From SHXO01 sp964523885 (GTDB lineage Bacteria; Pseudomonadota; Gammaproteobacteria; Burkholderiales; SHXO01), in NCBI GenBank assembly GCA_964523885.1, contig CAZFYX010000034.1, positions 1 through 64,000 of the forward strand: DNA of 64,000 nucleotides, read 5' to 3'. The translations under genes were made by a program, and so were the position numbers. Shown here in pieces: positions 44,604 to 53,733 of this stretch (position 1 is its first letter; each line of letters opens with the position of its first letter). The notes beneath the pieces were generated by a model. That model was not told where the DNA came from, did not search any database, and saw only the letters and a list, made by a program, of their open reading frames with translations.

Positions 44604-45146
44604 GTGCAGCAAGCCGATAAGGAGGCGCCGCGGCGACTCGTCACCACGGCACGATTGCTCTGGTGTGCCACGGGCGCGATGCTCGGCCTGGGTCTCGCGC
44701 TCTGGTACCTGCACCCCGAGGACGATCCGTCGTTTCTGATCGCGCCCCTGGGCGGCACCTCGGTGTTCCTGTTCGGCCTCACCCGCGCCCCCGCGGCGCA
44801 GCCGCGCGCGCTGATCGGCGGGCACGTGGGCGCCACCACAATCGGCATTCTGTGCGCGCAACTGTTCGGCAGCGCGCCATGGGTCTACGTGGTCGCGGTC
44901 GTGCTGGCGCTGCTTTACATGCTCATCACGCGCACGGTGCACCCGCCCGCGGGGGCGGACCCGCTGCTCATGGTGCACGCGCATGCCGGCTTCTCCGCGC
45001 TGTGGCAACCAATTCCCGCCGGCATCCTCATCCTGGCCGGCGTCGCCTTCGCCTGGAGCCGGATCCTGCCCGGCACCTACCACTATCCGCACGACTGGCG
45101 CGCCGGCTCGCCGGAGCATCCTACCTGGGGCACCTGGCGCCATTAG
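44604..45146 (+). CDS. HPP family membrane protein
   Basis: A 180-residue protein with four membrane helices in residues 16-165. The family signature ITRTVHPPAGADPLL and the conserved PLGGTSVFLFGL are both present. HPP proteins are small membrane proteins linked to nitrite or organic anion movement in plants and bacteria; the bacterial role is unproven. GTG 44604 is my best start because the frame upstream runs into polar sequence, but no good ribosome site is visible, so the true start may differ by a few codons. Confidence 0.82.
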   Translation: MQQADKEAPRRLVTTARLLWCATGAMLGLGLALWYLHPEDDPSFLIAPLGGTSVFLFGLTRAPAAQPRALIGGHVGATTIGILCAQLFGSAPWVYVVAVVLALLYMLITRTVHPPAGADPLLMVHAHAGFSALWQPIPAGILILAGVAFAWSRILPGTYHYPHDWRAGSPEHPTWGTWRH

Positions 45147-45168
45147 GCAGCGCCAGCCGCCGTCGCGG

Positions 45169-45915
45169 TCAGGGCGGGGCGGGCGCAGGCGCCGGCCGCC
45201 CGGCGCCCGAGCGCGCCGTGGCGCCGGCGAGCCGCTCCACCAGCGCCGCATCCCCGCGCAGCGCCTCGGCAGTTCCGCTCCAGGCGACGCGACCGTCGTC
45301 GAGCACGTAGGCTCGGTCGGCCAGCGAGAGCGACAGCGGGGCATTCTGCTCCACCAGCAGCACTGCGAGCCCCTCCTCGCGCATGGTGCGGATCACGCGC
45401 ATGACCTCGCGCACCACGAGCGGCGCCAGTCCCTGTGACGGCTCATCGAGCAGCATCAGCCGCGGATTCAGCAGCAGCGGCCGCGCGATGGCGAGCATCT
45501 CCTGCTCGCCTCCGGAAAGCTGCCGCGCCGGCTGGTTGCGGCGCTCCTCCAGGCGAGGGAACAGCGAGAACACGCGCTCGACCGTCCACGGCCCCGGCCG
45601 GGCCGGCGGCACCAGCAGGTTCTCGTGCACCGACAGGTTGCCGAAGATGCGCCGGCCTTCGGGAACATAGCCGACGCCAAGCCGGGCGACGCGGTGCGCC
45701 GGCCAGCGTGCGGTGTCCCGCCCGAACAGGCGCACGCTGCCCGTCCGCGCCGGCGTAAGGCTGGCCAGGGTGCGCAGGGTGGTGGTCTTGCCCGCTCCGT
45801 TGCGCCCCAGCAGCGTGACGATCTCGCCCTCGCGCACCTCCAGGCTCACGCCGTGCAGGATGTGGCTCTTGCCGTAGTAGGTGTGCAGGTCGCGGGCTTC
45901 CAGCACGGCACTCAT
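45169..45915 (-). CDS. livF: ABC transporter ATP-binding protein, branched-chain amino acid type
   Basis: A 248-residue ATPase of the LivF class. Walker A is GRNGAGKTTTLRTLA (about residues 39-53), the signature is LSGGEQEMLAIARPL and Walker B is PRLMLLDEPSQGLAP. The LivF hallmark EGRRIFGNLSVHENLL follows the Q-loop region. It is the last gene of the operon, with its ATG overlapping the livG stop by 4 bases. Together with LivG it powers import of branched-chain amino acids, amides or related ligands. Confidence 0.95.
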   Translation of the reverse strand: MSAVLEARDLHTYYGKSHILHGVSLEVREGEIVTLLGRNGAGKTTTLRTLASLTPARTGSVRLFGRDTARWPAHRVARLGVGYVPEGRRIFGNLSVHENLLVPPARPGPWTVERVFSLFPRLEERRNQPARQLSGGEQEMLAIARPLLLNPRLMLLDEPSQGLAPLVVREVMRVIRTMREEGLAVLLVEQNAPLSLSLADRAYVLDDGRVAWSGTAEALRGDAALVERLAGATARSGAGRPAPAPAPP

Positions 45916-46694
45916 GCGAGGGCCTCCGCGTCGCCCAGATAGGCGGCGCGCACCCGCGCGTCCTCACCGATCTGCTGCGGCGTGCCCTCTGCCAGCACCG
46001 CACCCTGGTCGAGCACGGTGATACGGTCCGCGATCCCGAACACGATGTCCATGTCGTGCTCGATGAACAGGATGCTGAGCCGCTGCTCTGCCCGCAGGCG
46101 ACGGATCAGTGCAACCATGTGCGCGGTCTCCTCGTCGCCCATCCCGGCGGTCGGCTCGTCCAGCATGAGCAGGTGCGGGCGCAGCGCGAGCGCCAGCGCG
46201 ACCTCGACCACGCGCTGGTCGCCGTGTGCGAGCTCGCCCACGACGCGGTCGGCGCGCCGGGTGAGCTCGGTCGCCACCATCGCCGCGTCGACGCGCCGCA
46301 GGACCTCGCTCCGCTGCGAACGCGATATGAAAGGCCGCGCGGTCAGCCCCATCTGCCGCTCCACCGCGAAGCGGACGTTCTCGAGCACGCTCAGCTCGGG
46401 GAACACTTCGGTGATCTGGAAGGTGCGCACGATTCCCAGCGCGACGCGCTCGGTGACCGACATGCGGTCGATGCGCCGGCCCTGGAAGCGGATCTCGCCG
46501 CTGCTGACCGGGAAGAAGCCGCTCACCAGGTTGAAGAAGGTGGTCTTGCCCGCGCCGTTGGGTCCGATCACCGCGCGCAGCTCCCCTTCGAGCATCCGGA
46601 AGGAGATGTCGCGCAGCGCCTGCAGGCGCCCGAACTGGCGCGAGACGCGGTCGAGCTCGAGCAGGACGTTGCCGCCGGCGGCCGTGCTATTCAT
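45912..46694 (-). CDS. livG: ABC transporter ATP-binding protein, branched-chain amino acid type
   Basis: A 260-residue ATPase of the LivG class. Walker A GPNGAGKTTFFNLVSG at about residues 41-56, then the LivG-specific GIVRTFQITEVFPELSVLENV; Walker B is HLLMLDEPTAGMGDEE, and the FIEHDMDIVFGIADRITVL stretch is typical of the class. Its start overlaps the livM stop by 8 bases and its stop overlaps livF, so the complex is made in a coupled way. Confidence 0.95.
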   Translation of the reverse strand: MNSTAAGGNVLLELDRVSRQFGRLQALRDISFRMLEGELRAVIGPNGAGKTTFFNLVSGFFPVSSGEIRFQGRRIDRMSVTERVALGIVRTFQITEVFPELSVLENVRFAVERQMGLTARPFISRSQRSEVLRRVDAAMVATELTRRADRVVGELAHGDQRVVEVALALALRPHLLMLDEPTAGMGDEETAHMVALIRRLRAEQRLSILFIEHDMDIVFGIADRITVLDQGAVLAEGTPQQIGEDARVRAAYLGDAEALA

Positions 46695-47637
46695 CCTTCA
46701 GCGCCCTCCCCTGCCGGCGCACGAACATGCCCAGCAGCCCCTTGGGAAACAGCAGCACGAGCAGCACGAACAGCAGGCCGATGAAGCTCATCCAGTTGCG
46801 CGTGACGCTGCTCAGGTAATCCTGCGCCACCACGAAGATGATCACGCCGAGGAACGGGCCCCAGAAGCTGTGGATGCCGCCCAGCACGATCATGATCACG
46901 AAGTTGCCCGACAGCACGTAGTGCAGGTCCTGCGGCGAGGCGAAGTTGAACAGCAGTGCATTGAGCGAGCCGGCGAGCGCGGTGAGGAAGCCGGAGACCG
47001 CGAACGCGGCCCAGACGTACAGGTTGGTGCGGGTGCCGAGGAACTCCGCGCGGCGCCGGTTCTCGCGAATGGCCACCCACGTGTGCCCCAGCGGGGAGCG
47101 CAGGAGCACCGCCATGATCAATGTCCCGCCCGCGAAGCAGAGCAGCACGAGGTAGTAGTAGAGGGTGGGGGTGAGCTCGACCGGCTGCGCGCCGAGGTGC
47201 AATGGCTGGCGCTGGAAGCCCGCAAGCCCGTCCTCGCCGCCGGTCACGCCGTTCCAGCGCACGGCGAGGAAGTAGAACAGCTGCTGCAGGGCGATGGTGA
47301 TCATCGCGAAGTAGATGCCGCGCTTGCGCATCAGCAGCGGCCCCAGCACGGTGGCCGCCAGACCGCCCGCGAGCGTGCCCACGACGATGGCCAGCGGCGT
47401 CGAGGGCAGCCAGTACTTCAGCGTGAGACCGGCGCCGTAGCAGCCCAGCCCGAAGTAGGCGGCATGACCGAAGGAGGTGAGCCCGGTGAAGCCGACCAGC
47501 AGGTTGAGCGCCATGGTGGCCAGCCCGTACACCAGCACCTTGGTGCCCAGCGCGGTGTATCCGCCGATGTGCGGCAGCCACCACGGAAGGGTCAGCAGCA
47601 GCGCGACCAGCAGCGCGATCGGGATTGCGCGCGTCAT
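46687..47637 (-). CDS. livM: ABC transporter permease, branched-chain amino acid type
   Basis: A 316-residue permease with about nine membrane helices. The conserved NLLVGFTGLTSFGHAAYFGLG near residue 50 and the QDLHYVLSGNFVIMIVLGGIHSFWGP block mark the LivM branch. ATG 47637 gives MTRAIPIALLVALLLTLPWW; the upstream gene's stop overlaps it by 4 bases (47634-47637). LivM pairs with LivH to form the membrane channel. Confidence 0.93.
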   Translation of the reverse strand: MTRAIPIALLVALLLTLPWWLPHIGGYTALGTKVLVYGLATMALNLLVGFTGLTSFGHAAYFGLGCYGAGLTLKYWLPSTPLAIVVGTLAGGLAATVLGPLLMRKRGIYFAMITIALQQLFYFLAVRWNGVTGGEDGLAGFQRQPLHLGAQPVELTPTLYYYLVLLCFAGGTLIMAVLLRSPLGHTWVAIRENRRRAEFLGTRTNLYVWAAFAVSGFLTALAGSLNALLFNFASPQDLHYVLSGNFVIMIVLGGIHSFWGPFLGVIIFVVAQDYLSSVTRNWMSFIGLLFVLLVLLFPKGLLGMFVRRQGRALKDE

Positions 47638-48503
47638 TCGAACAATCCCTCGTGACCGAGCAGGCCGCGCGGGCGCAGGACCAGCACCACCGCCATGATC
47701 AGGTACATGACCGCTTCGCTCGCCGGCGGGTAGTAGGTGGTGGTGATGCCGCTCGCCAGGCCGATGATGAGTCCGCCGAGTACGGCCCCCACCAGGCTGC
47801 CGACCCCCCCGACGATCACGGCGACGAAGCTGGGCATGACCAGGCTCGCGCCCATGGTGGGCGTCAGCCCCAGGATGCCTGCCGCGAGCACTCCGGCCAG
47901 CCCGGCGAAGAAGCAGCCGAGGGCGAAGTTGAGCCCGCGCAGCACGTAGATGTTCACGCCCAGCATCGAGACCGTCTCGAGGTCGCGGATGCCGGCGCGG
48001 ATCCGAATGCCGAGCCGCGTGTACCGCAGCAGCGCGAACAGCCCCAGCACCGCCAGCGCCGTGATGCCTACGACGACCAGCCGGTACTGGGTGACGAAGA
48101 ACAGGCTCTCGCTGATCGGGGTGTTGAGCCAATCCGGCACGGCGAAGGGCAGACCCTCCGCCCCCCACACGGTGCGCGCGACGTCCTCCATGATCAGCGC
48201 CAGGCCGAAGGTGAGCAGCAGCGTGTAGATCGGGTCGGGCCGTCGGTACAGCGGCCGCACCAGCACGCGCTCCACCGCGAGGCCGAGCACACCGGCGAGC
48301 ACCGGGCCTGCGACCAGGGCGCCCCAGAAGCCCAGCCAGGGCGTCAGGGTGAAGGCGAGGTACGCACCGATGATGAGGAAACCGCCGTGGGCGAAGTTGA
48401 CCACGGCATTGAGGCTCAGGATCAGCGCCACGCCGAGCGCCATCAGGGCGTAGAACACACCCTGGATGAGCCCATTGAAGGCGTTGTAGAGCAGCAGTTC
48501 CAT
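47634..48503 (-). CDS. livH: ABC transporter permease, branched-chain amino acid type
   Basis: A 289-residue permease with about eight helices and the LivH signature SLNAVVNFAHGGFLIIGAYLA near residue 30, then ERVLVRPLYRR and the GGVGSLVGAVLGGLIIGL block near residue 225. ATG 48503 is the natural start before the first helix (NAFNGLIQGVFYALMALG). It follows the binding-protein gene after 43 bases and overlaps livM, so it is the second gene of the operon. Confidence 0.94.
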   Translation of the reverse strand: MELLLYNAFNGLIQGVFYALMALGVALILSLNAVVNFAHGGFLIIGAYLAFTLTPWLGFWGALVAGPVLAGVLGLAVERVLVRPLYRRPDPIYTLLLTFGLALIMEDVARTVWGAEGLPFAVPDWLNTPISESLFFVTQYRLVVVGITALAVLGLFALLRYTRLGIRIRAGIRDLETVSMLGVNIYVLRGLNFALGCFFAGLAGVLAAGILGLTPTMGASLVMPSFVAVIVGGVGSLVGAVLGGLIIGLASGITTTYYPPASEAVMYLIMAVVLVLRPRGLLGHEGLFE

Positions 48504-48546
48504 GCGTTTCTCCCGGCGTGCAGCGACCCTCGCGCGGGTGATCCGG

Positions 48547-49791
48547 TCAGGTGCGCTGGTAGTCGAGCTTGCAGCCGGTCTGATCGGGCGGCAGCGCGAG
48601 CTTGTCGCCCTCGAGGATGCTGTCGACCTTGAACAGGTCCGGATAGGTGCCGCCGGCCAGGGCCTCGCCCGGGAATACACCGGTCATGAGCTGGTGGTCA
48701 CCGGCGCGGAAGTAGGTCTTGTAGGGCTGCAGCGCGATCTCCGGCGGGAGTACCAACCCTTCGATCCCGTGGGCATGCTTGACCGGTTCGATGCTCTTCG
48801 CCTTCTCGGCGCCCATCGCCAGCGCATGCATGCCCGCATAGCCGAACCAGCTGCGCGCGCTGGGCGTCTTGTTGTCGTAGGCGCGCCGATAGCTCTCGAC
48901 GAACTCCTTCACGTGCGCCGTCTTCGGCTGGTCCCACCACCACTCCAGCGTCCACCAGCCCACGCGCGCGTCCGCCGGCAGCGCCTGGAGGACCTCGAGC
49001 TCGGTGAGCCCGCCACCAATCGCCATCTTCTTCGGCAGCCCGAACTGCGCGGCCTGCTTCAGGCAGTTGAGCTGGTCGCCACCGCCCACCAGCAGGCACA
49101 GCACCTCCGGGTGCGAGGACTGCGCCCGGATCAGGTAGGAAGAGAAGTCCGTCGTTCCCAATGGCGAGAGGGAGCTCCCCAGGATGGTGGCCCCCATCGG
49201 CTTGAGAATCTTCTCGAAGTTGGCCTGGATGCTGTGGCCATAGGCGTAATCCGGCGTGATGAAGTACCAGCGCTTGCCGAACTTGTCGACCAGCGTCTTC
49301 GCCAGTCCGTCGGCAAGCATGTAGGTGGTCGTGCAGATGCGGAAAGTCGTCCAGTGGCACTCTTCACCCGTCACCGAGTCGGTGTGGCCACCGGTGATCA
49401 TGCAGACCTTGCCGTGGTCATGCGCGACCTGGCTGATGGACAACGCCACCGCGGAGGACACCGCACCCATGAGCATGTCCACCTGGTCCTGCCGGATGAG
49501 CTTGAAGGCCTTCTGCGCGGCCTGGCCGGCGTTGGCCGCGGAGTCCTCCACGATCAGCTCGACCGGCCGGCCGAGGATGCCCTGGTGCTTGTTCAGCGCC
49601 TCGATGGCGAGCCGCGCACCCTCAATCTCGCTGCGTCCCTCGGCGGCATAGGTGCTCGTGGTCGGATCGATCATGCCGACGCGAATCGGCTTGTCGTCGC
49701 GACCGTAGGCGAGGAACGCAGGTGCGGCGAGCGCCGAGGCGCCGAGCGCGGCGCCCGCCTTGAGCCATTCTCGACGTGCATGCTGGACCAT
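48547..49791 (-). CDS. Substrate-binding protein of the Liv-type ABC importer
   Basis: A 414-residue periplasmic protein with an N-terminal RREWLKAG motif and Ala-rich leader (residues 1-29), which looks like a Tat-type signal. The rest is a type I periplasmic-binding fold as in LivK and amide/urea binders (RVGMIDPTTSTYAAEGR, NKHQGILGRPVELIVED, AVSSAVALSISQVAHDHGK, SPLGTTDFSSYL). It is the first gene of the five-gene importer operon. The ligand could be a branched-chain amino acid, amide or short organic acid; the Liv name describes the family, not the ligand. Confidence 0.9.
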   Translation of the reverse strand: MVQHARREWLKAGAALGASALAAPAFLAYGRDDKPIRVGMIDPTTSTYAAEGRSEIEGARLAIEALNKHQGILGRPVELIVEDSAANAGQAAQKAFKLIRQDQVDMLMGAVSSAVALSISQVAHDHGKVCMITGGHTDSVTGEECHWTTFRICTTTYMLADGLAKTLVDKFGKRWYFITPDYAYGHSIQANFEKILKPMGATILGSSLSPLGTTDFSSYLIRAQSSHPEVLCLLVGGGDQLNCLKQAAQFGLPKKMAIGGGLTELEVLQALPADARVGWWTLEWWWDQPKTAHVKEFVESYRRAYDNKTPSARSWFGYAGMHALAMGAEKAKSIEPVKHAHGIEGLVLPPEIALQPYKTYFRAGDHQLMTGVFPGEALAGGTYPDLFKVDSILEGDKLALPPDQTGCKLDYQRT

Positions 49792-49886
49792 GGTGTCTCC
49801 TCCTGTGATCGGCCAAGGTGAACCGGCCTCGTCTGCCGGCTGCATTCGCCATGCCGACAGCAAGTGCGGTTCCCGGCACCCGATCA

Positions 49887-50450
49887 TCAATGCATGATCG
49901 TGTCGGCCGCCTGTGCCCATTCCGCACCGACGAACCGGGACATGAGGAAGAGGTCGGCACTGCCGGCCAGCGCCATGTACTGCAGGTAGCCCTCCGGATT
50001 GATGGCACCGAAGCGCACCTTCACCACTTGCGCATTTCCGCGGTAGAGCGCGGCCTCGACCTGCGGGGCATCCAGGCCGAAGGGCGTGCGGTCCATGCCT
50101 TGCAGCTCGGACTCGGCAACCTCCTTCACTGGTGCGGAGGTGTTCATCATCTGCACGGCCATGGTGATGTGCCTCGCGGCCTCCGGAGCGAGCAGCCGGC
50201 CATCGCCGCCCGACCACGCGCCGTCGCCACCGCGCCGCAGCGTGATGGCGCTCGCGCCTCGACGCAGCTCCACCCGTGTGATCGCCTCCGGCGGGACCTG
50301 CATGACGCCGCGCGCCTCGAACCTGATCAGCTGCTCCTGCCGCGGCAGCGCACCGCTGACCACCATGGTGGCAAGGTAGGCCAGCGCGACCACAGCAACC
50401 CCGGCGGAGACCAGGTTGGCCGTGCGTGCGCTCACCGCCGCCTCCACCAC
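49887..50450 (-). CDS. Membrane-anchored DUF4340-like accessory protein of the ABC system
   Basis: A 187-residue protein with one N-terminal membrane helix (residues 12-32) and an extracytoplasmic beta-rich domain (AITRVELRRGASAITLRRG; TPFGLDAPQVEAALYRG; VKVRFGAINPEGYLQYM), the layout of DUF4340 proteins that accompany Gld-type ABC exporters. It overlaps the GldG-like gene upstream by 19 bases. A 95-base gap then separates it from the Liv-type binding protein gene. Confidence 0.72.
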   Translation of the reverse strand: MVEAAVSARTANLVSAGVAVVALAYLATMVVSGALPRQEQLIRFEARGVMQVPPEAITRVELRRGASAITLRRGGDGAWSGGDGRLLAPEAARHITMAVQMMNTSAPVKEVAESELQGMDRTPFGLDAPQVEAALYRGNAQVVKVRFGAINPEGYLQYMALAGSADLFLMSRFVGAEWAQAADTIMH

Positions 50451-51970
50451 ACGCCCACGCCGAACAGCACGGGTGCCAGCGGCAGTGCCACCACGACGGC
50501 GAAGAACACATCGCGCATCTGCGGTCCGGTGAGCAGGACCATCGGCGGGACCGGCACCCGCGTGTGCACCGCGGTGCCGCTCTCCTCGCGCACCAGCCAG
50601 CGCACCATGCCCAGGGCCAGGTCGCTGTTGCTCATGTACGGAAAGAAGGAGTTGCTGGCGAAATCACCATCCCCGGTGATGACGGCGCGGAACGGCCGCT
50701 CGCCATGCGGCAGGGTGCCCTCCGCAGCAATCGCCAGGACGCGCGGCGCTGCGGCCTTATCGGAAGGCGCGCGCGCGGGCGCCTGGAGTGCAGCGGGGAC
50801 CTCGCGCGCGGCAACCGGCGCGACGGGGCGCGTATAGCTGTCGCGGCTGCTCACCGCCAAAGGGGACGCGCGCACGCCTGGCGCCGGCGGTACAAGGGTA
50901 AGGGGGCGCACGCCGGGGAAGAAGGTCATGGACACCGACTGCGTCACCGGGTGGGCGTCGTAGCCGGCGACGGCGACCATCTCCGGATCGCGCGCGTAAT
51001 GGCTCAGCGGATCGACCACCGCGCTCTGCTCCGGCACCGCGCCAAGCGAGCGCAGCAGGGTTGCCAGTCCCGGTTCCAGCGCGAAGCCCAGGTCGAGCAG
51101 GAACAGCGCCGATCCGCCCCGCTGCAGATAGCGGGTGAGCGCCGCCGATTCCTGCGGAAGATAGGTGGTGCGCGGGTTCACGCTGATCACGATCGAGCAG
51201 TCGGCCGGCACCTCGGCCTGCATGGCCAGCACCACCTTGCGGGCCTCATAGCCCTGCGCCTCCAGCGCGCGGCGCAGGCGCCCGGCTCCATGGCCGCTCA
51301 TCTGCACCAGCTTCGACGAGGCGTCGTCGTGGCTGTGCCCGGCCATCCCCTCGAGGTGCGTGTGGAACTCGAAGTTGTCCATCGGCAGCTCGTTGTGCCC
51401 CTCGATGAAGCAGGCGGTGAGGACGCGCTCGCGCAGCACGCGCTGGATGCCGATGGCGATCTGGGCCTCGTCCGTGGTGTTGACCAGCACCCGTCGCCCA
51501 TCGGCTTCGAGCAGCCCGGCGTTGTACAGCCGGATGCCATAGGCCTGCGCCACGCTCGGCTCGCGGTCCGGGTCGACCGTCCTGACCTGCAGCAGCGCGT
51601 TGCGCCGTCCCATCACCTCCAGGATGTCACGCGTGCGCCGGCCCTCGGCATCCTGCGAGCGGTAGAAGTAGGTGAGCTTCACCGGCTGTGCGAGCCCGTC
51701 GACCACCTTCATCGCGGCGGCCGAGGGCGTGTACACCTTCTCGCGTGTGAGATCGACGTGCGCATCGTGCAGCGCGAGCGCGATGACGGCCAGCACTGCG
51801 ACGCCAGCCGCCGCGGCCACCACCGCCAGCGCATACAGGCGGGAAGCGGCGGCACCGAGCCGCACTTGCAGCGGCAGCCGCAAGGCCACCACGGCGAGCG
51901 CGACGAGCGCCAGCAGCCAGCCGGCCAGCCACAGCAGGGTCACGGCGTCCAGAGGAGCGTGCTCGCTCAT
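50432..51970 (-). CDS. GldG-like ABC auxiliary protein
   Basis: A 512-residue protein with several N-terminal membrane helices (residues 8-32, 45-65), a large extracytoplasmic part and a C-terminal helix near residue 490. The extracytoplasmic region has the ABC-type uncharacterised transport (GldG) pattern: LYALAVVAAAAG, DLTREKVYTPSAAAMKVVDG, VKLTYFYRSQDAEGR, EGHNELPMDNFEF. GldG proteins work with an ABC exporter; in Bacteroidota they are needed for gliding, but in proteobacteria the role is unknown. One base separates it from the permease stop. Confidence 0.82.
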   Translation of the reverse strand: MSEHAPLDAVTLLWLAGWLLALVALAVVALRLPLQVRLGAAASRLYALAVVAAAAGVAVLAVIALALHDAHVDLTREKVYTPSAAAMKVVDGLAQPVKLTYFYRSQDAEGRRTRDILEVMGRRNALLQVRTVDPDREPSVAQAYGIRLYNAGLLEADGRRVLVNTTDEAQIAIGIQRVLRERVLTACFIEGHNELPMDNFEFHTHLEGMAGHSHDDASSKLVQMSGHGAGRLRRALEAQGYEARKVVLAMQAEVPADCSIVISVNPRTTYLPQESAALTRYLQRGGSALFLLDLGFALEPGLATLLRSLGAVPEQSAVVDPLSHYARDPEMVAVAGYDAHPVTQSVSMTFFPGVRPLTLVPPAPGVRASPLAVSSRDSYTRPVAPVAAREVPAALQAPARAPSDKAAAPRVLAIAAEGTLPHGERPFRAVITGDGDFASNSFFPYMSNSDLALGMVRWLVREESGTAVHTRVPVPPMVLLTGPQMRDVFFAVVVALPLAPVLFGVGVWWRRR

Positions 51971-51971
51971 C

Positions 51972-52676
51972 TCAGCGGCGCGCCAGCGCGCGCACGCACA
52001 GGAACAGCCCCAGCAGCGTCGCGGCGAGGAAGAAGCCGAAGTCGGACAGGTACATCGCGCCGGTGGCGAACGGGGTGAAGCGCCCTAGCAGCGACAGTCC
52101 CATCACCCAGTTCTCCAGGTTGCCGGTGGCGAACTGCCCGAGACCGTCGATGGCCCACAGCAGCCCGAACACGCCGAGCGACACCACCGCGGCGACGATC
52201 TGGTTGGACGTCAGGGCCGAGAGCGCGAGGCCGATCGAAACCAGGGTGCTGGAGAGCAGCATGAGCCCGAGGTAGCCGCTGTAGACCGGCCCCCAGTCCG
52301 GGCTGCCGTACAAGCCCAGCACCACGGCATAGGCGAACGAGAGCCCCACCATCGCCGCGACCACGGCCATGCAGGCGAGGAACTTCGCCAGCACCAGTTC
52401 GATCTCGTCGGCGGGACCGGTGAGCAGCAGTTCGAGCGTCCCGGCCCGGCGCTCCTCCGCGAACTGGCGCATGGTGATGACCGGCACGATGAGCACGAGC
52501 AGCATCGCCGCCTGGAAGAAGATGTGCACCAGCGTGGCCTGCTTGCTCACGAACAAGGTGATGCTGAAGGTGTAGCCCAGCAGCAGCAGGAATACGGCGA
52601 TCACCGCGTACGCGATCGGCGAGGAGAACAGCGCGCGCACCTCCTTCCCGGTCAGCACCAGCAGCCGTGCCATCAT
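51972..52676 (-). CDS. ABC-2 type permease (GldF-like)
   Basis: A 234-residue permease with six helices. The opening (LVLTGKEVRALFSSPIAYAVI) and the cytoplasmic MRQFAEERRAGTLELLLTGP are typical of ABC-2 exporters of the Nos/Gld group. Two consecutive ATG codons (52676, 52673) give MMARL; the overlap with the ATPase stop (52673) is 4 bases, so the complex is translated in order ATPase, permease, GldG-like, DUF4340-like. Confidence 0.9.
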   Translation of the reverse strand: MMARLLVLTGKEVRALFSSPIAYAVIAVFLLLLGYTFSITLFVSKQATLVHIFFQAAMLLVLIVPVITMRQFAEERRAGTLELLLTGPADEIELVLAKFLACMAVVAAMVGLSFAYAVVLGLYGSPDWGPVYSGYLGLMLLSSTLVSIGLALSALTSNQIVAAVVSLGVFGLLWAIDGLGQFATGNLENWVMGLSLLGRFTPFATGAMYLSDFGFFLAATLLGLFLCVRALARR

Positions 52677-53707
52677 GGTGCCGCTCCTGCCCCGGAGGAC
52701 GTGAGCCGCAGGAACAGCTGCTCGAGATCCGAGGTGCTCGCCGTCATCTCCTGCAACCCGACGCCTGCGCCGGTCAGCACCGTCGCGATGCGCTCCGGTG
52801 TCAGCGCGTCGGCCGTCAGCACGCGCCATCTCGAGACGGCGCCGGTTGCATCGATGGCCTCGACCAGCACCACGCCGGGAACGCTGCCGAGCAGCTCCCG
52901 CAGCGGTACGGTGTCCGGTGCGCGCAGCCGCAACCTCAGCCAGGCCGATGCTTCGTCGCGGCCGTGCAAGGTGTGCACCTTGAGCAGCCTCCCCTCGACC
53001 AGGATCGCCACCCGGTGCGCCATCCGCTCCACCTCGGCCAGGACGTGCGAGGTGACCAGCACCGCACAGTCGCGCGCCAGCGCTCCAACCAGTCCGCGCA
53101 GCTCGATGATCTGGCGCGGGTCCAGGCCGTTGGTGGGCTCGTCGAGGACGAGCAGCCGCGGACGGTGCAGGACGGCCTGCGCGATGGCCACACGCTGGCG
53201 GTAGCCGCGCGACAGCTTGCCGATCAACGTCCCGCGCACCGGCTGCAGGCCGAGCTGGGCGCACACCTCGTCGGTGCGGGCCGCCAGGCGCTGCCCGGTC
53301 AGGCCGCGCATGCGCCCCATGAAGGCGAGCAGCTCATCGGCGCGCATGCCCGGATACAGCGGCACGTCCTCGGGCACGTAACCGATGCAGGCTCGGGCGC
53401 GTCGCGCCTGGCTGACCACATCGTACCCGCCCACGCTCGCCGTTCCACCCGACGGTGCCAGGTACCCGGTCAACATCCGCAGGATCGTGCTCTTGCCGGA
53501 GCCGTTGGGTCCGAGCAGTCCGAGCACCTCGCCGGCGCACACCTCGAGCGAGACGCGGTCGACCACCACGCGCCGGCCGTAGCGCTTGGTGATCCCACGC
53601 GCCTCGACCACCAGCCCCGGCAGCGTACCGGTGGCACCGGACGCTGCCGGGGCGATCACCCCGGCTCCGGCTTGCGCCCGGCGGGCCGGCGCGCGCAGCC
53701 GCAGCAT
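52673..53707 (-). CDS. ABC transporter ATP-binding protein (export type)
   Basis: A 344-residue ATPase, with an unusual ~30-residue N-terminal extension before the fold. Walker A GPNGSGKSTILRMLTG at about residues 69-84, signature LSRGYRQRVAIAQAVLH, Walker B RPRLLVLDEPTNGLDP and a C-terminal ~100-residue accessory domain usual in Gld/Nos exporters. Its start lies 26 bases after the metallo-hydrolase stop, so the two are likely co-transcribed. Exported substrate unknown. Confidence 0.9.
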   Translation of the reverse strand: MLRLRAPARRAQAGAGVIAPAASGATGTLPGLVVEARGITKRYGRRVVVDRVSLEVCAGEVLGLLGPNGSGKSTILRMLTGYLAPSGGTASVGGYDVVSQARRARACIGYVPEDVPLYPGMRADELLAFMGRMRGLTGQRLAARTDEVCAQLGLQPVRGTLIGKLSRGYRQRVAIAQAVLHRPRLLVLDEPTNGLDPRQIIELRGLVGALARDCAVLVTSHVLAEVERMAHRVAILVEGRLLKVHTLHGRDEASAWLRLRLRAPDTVPLRELLGSVPGVVLVEAIDATGAVSRWRVLTADALTPERIATVLTGAGVGLQEMTASTSDLEQLFLRLTSSGAGAAP

Positions 53708-53733
53708 CGAGGTCTCCTCCCCCCGCCCGGTGT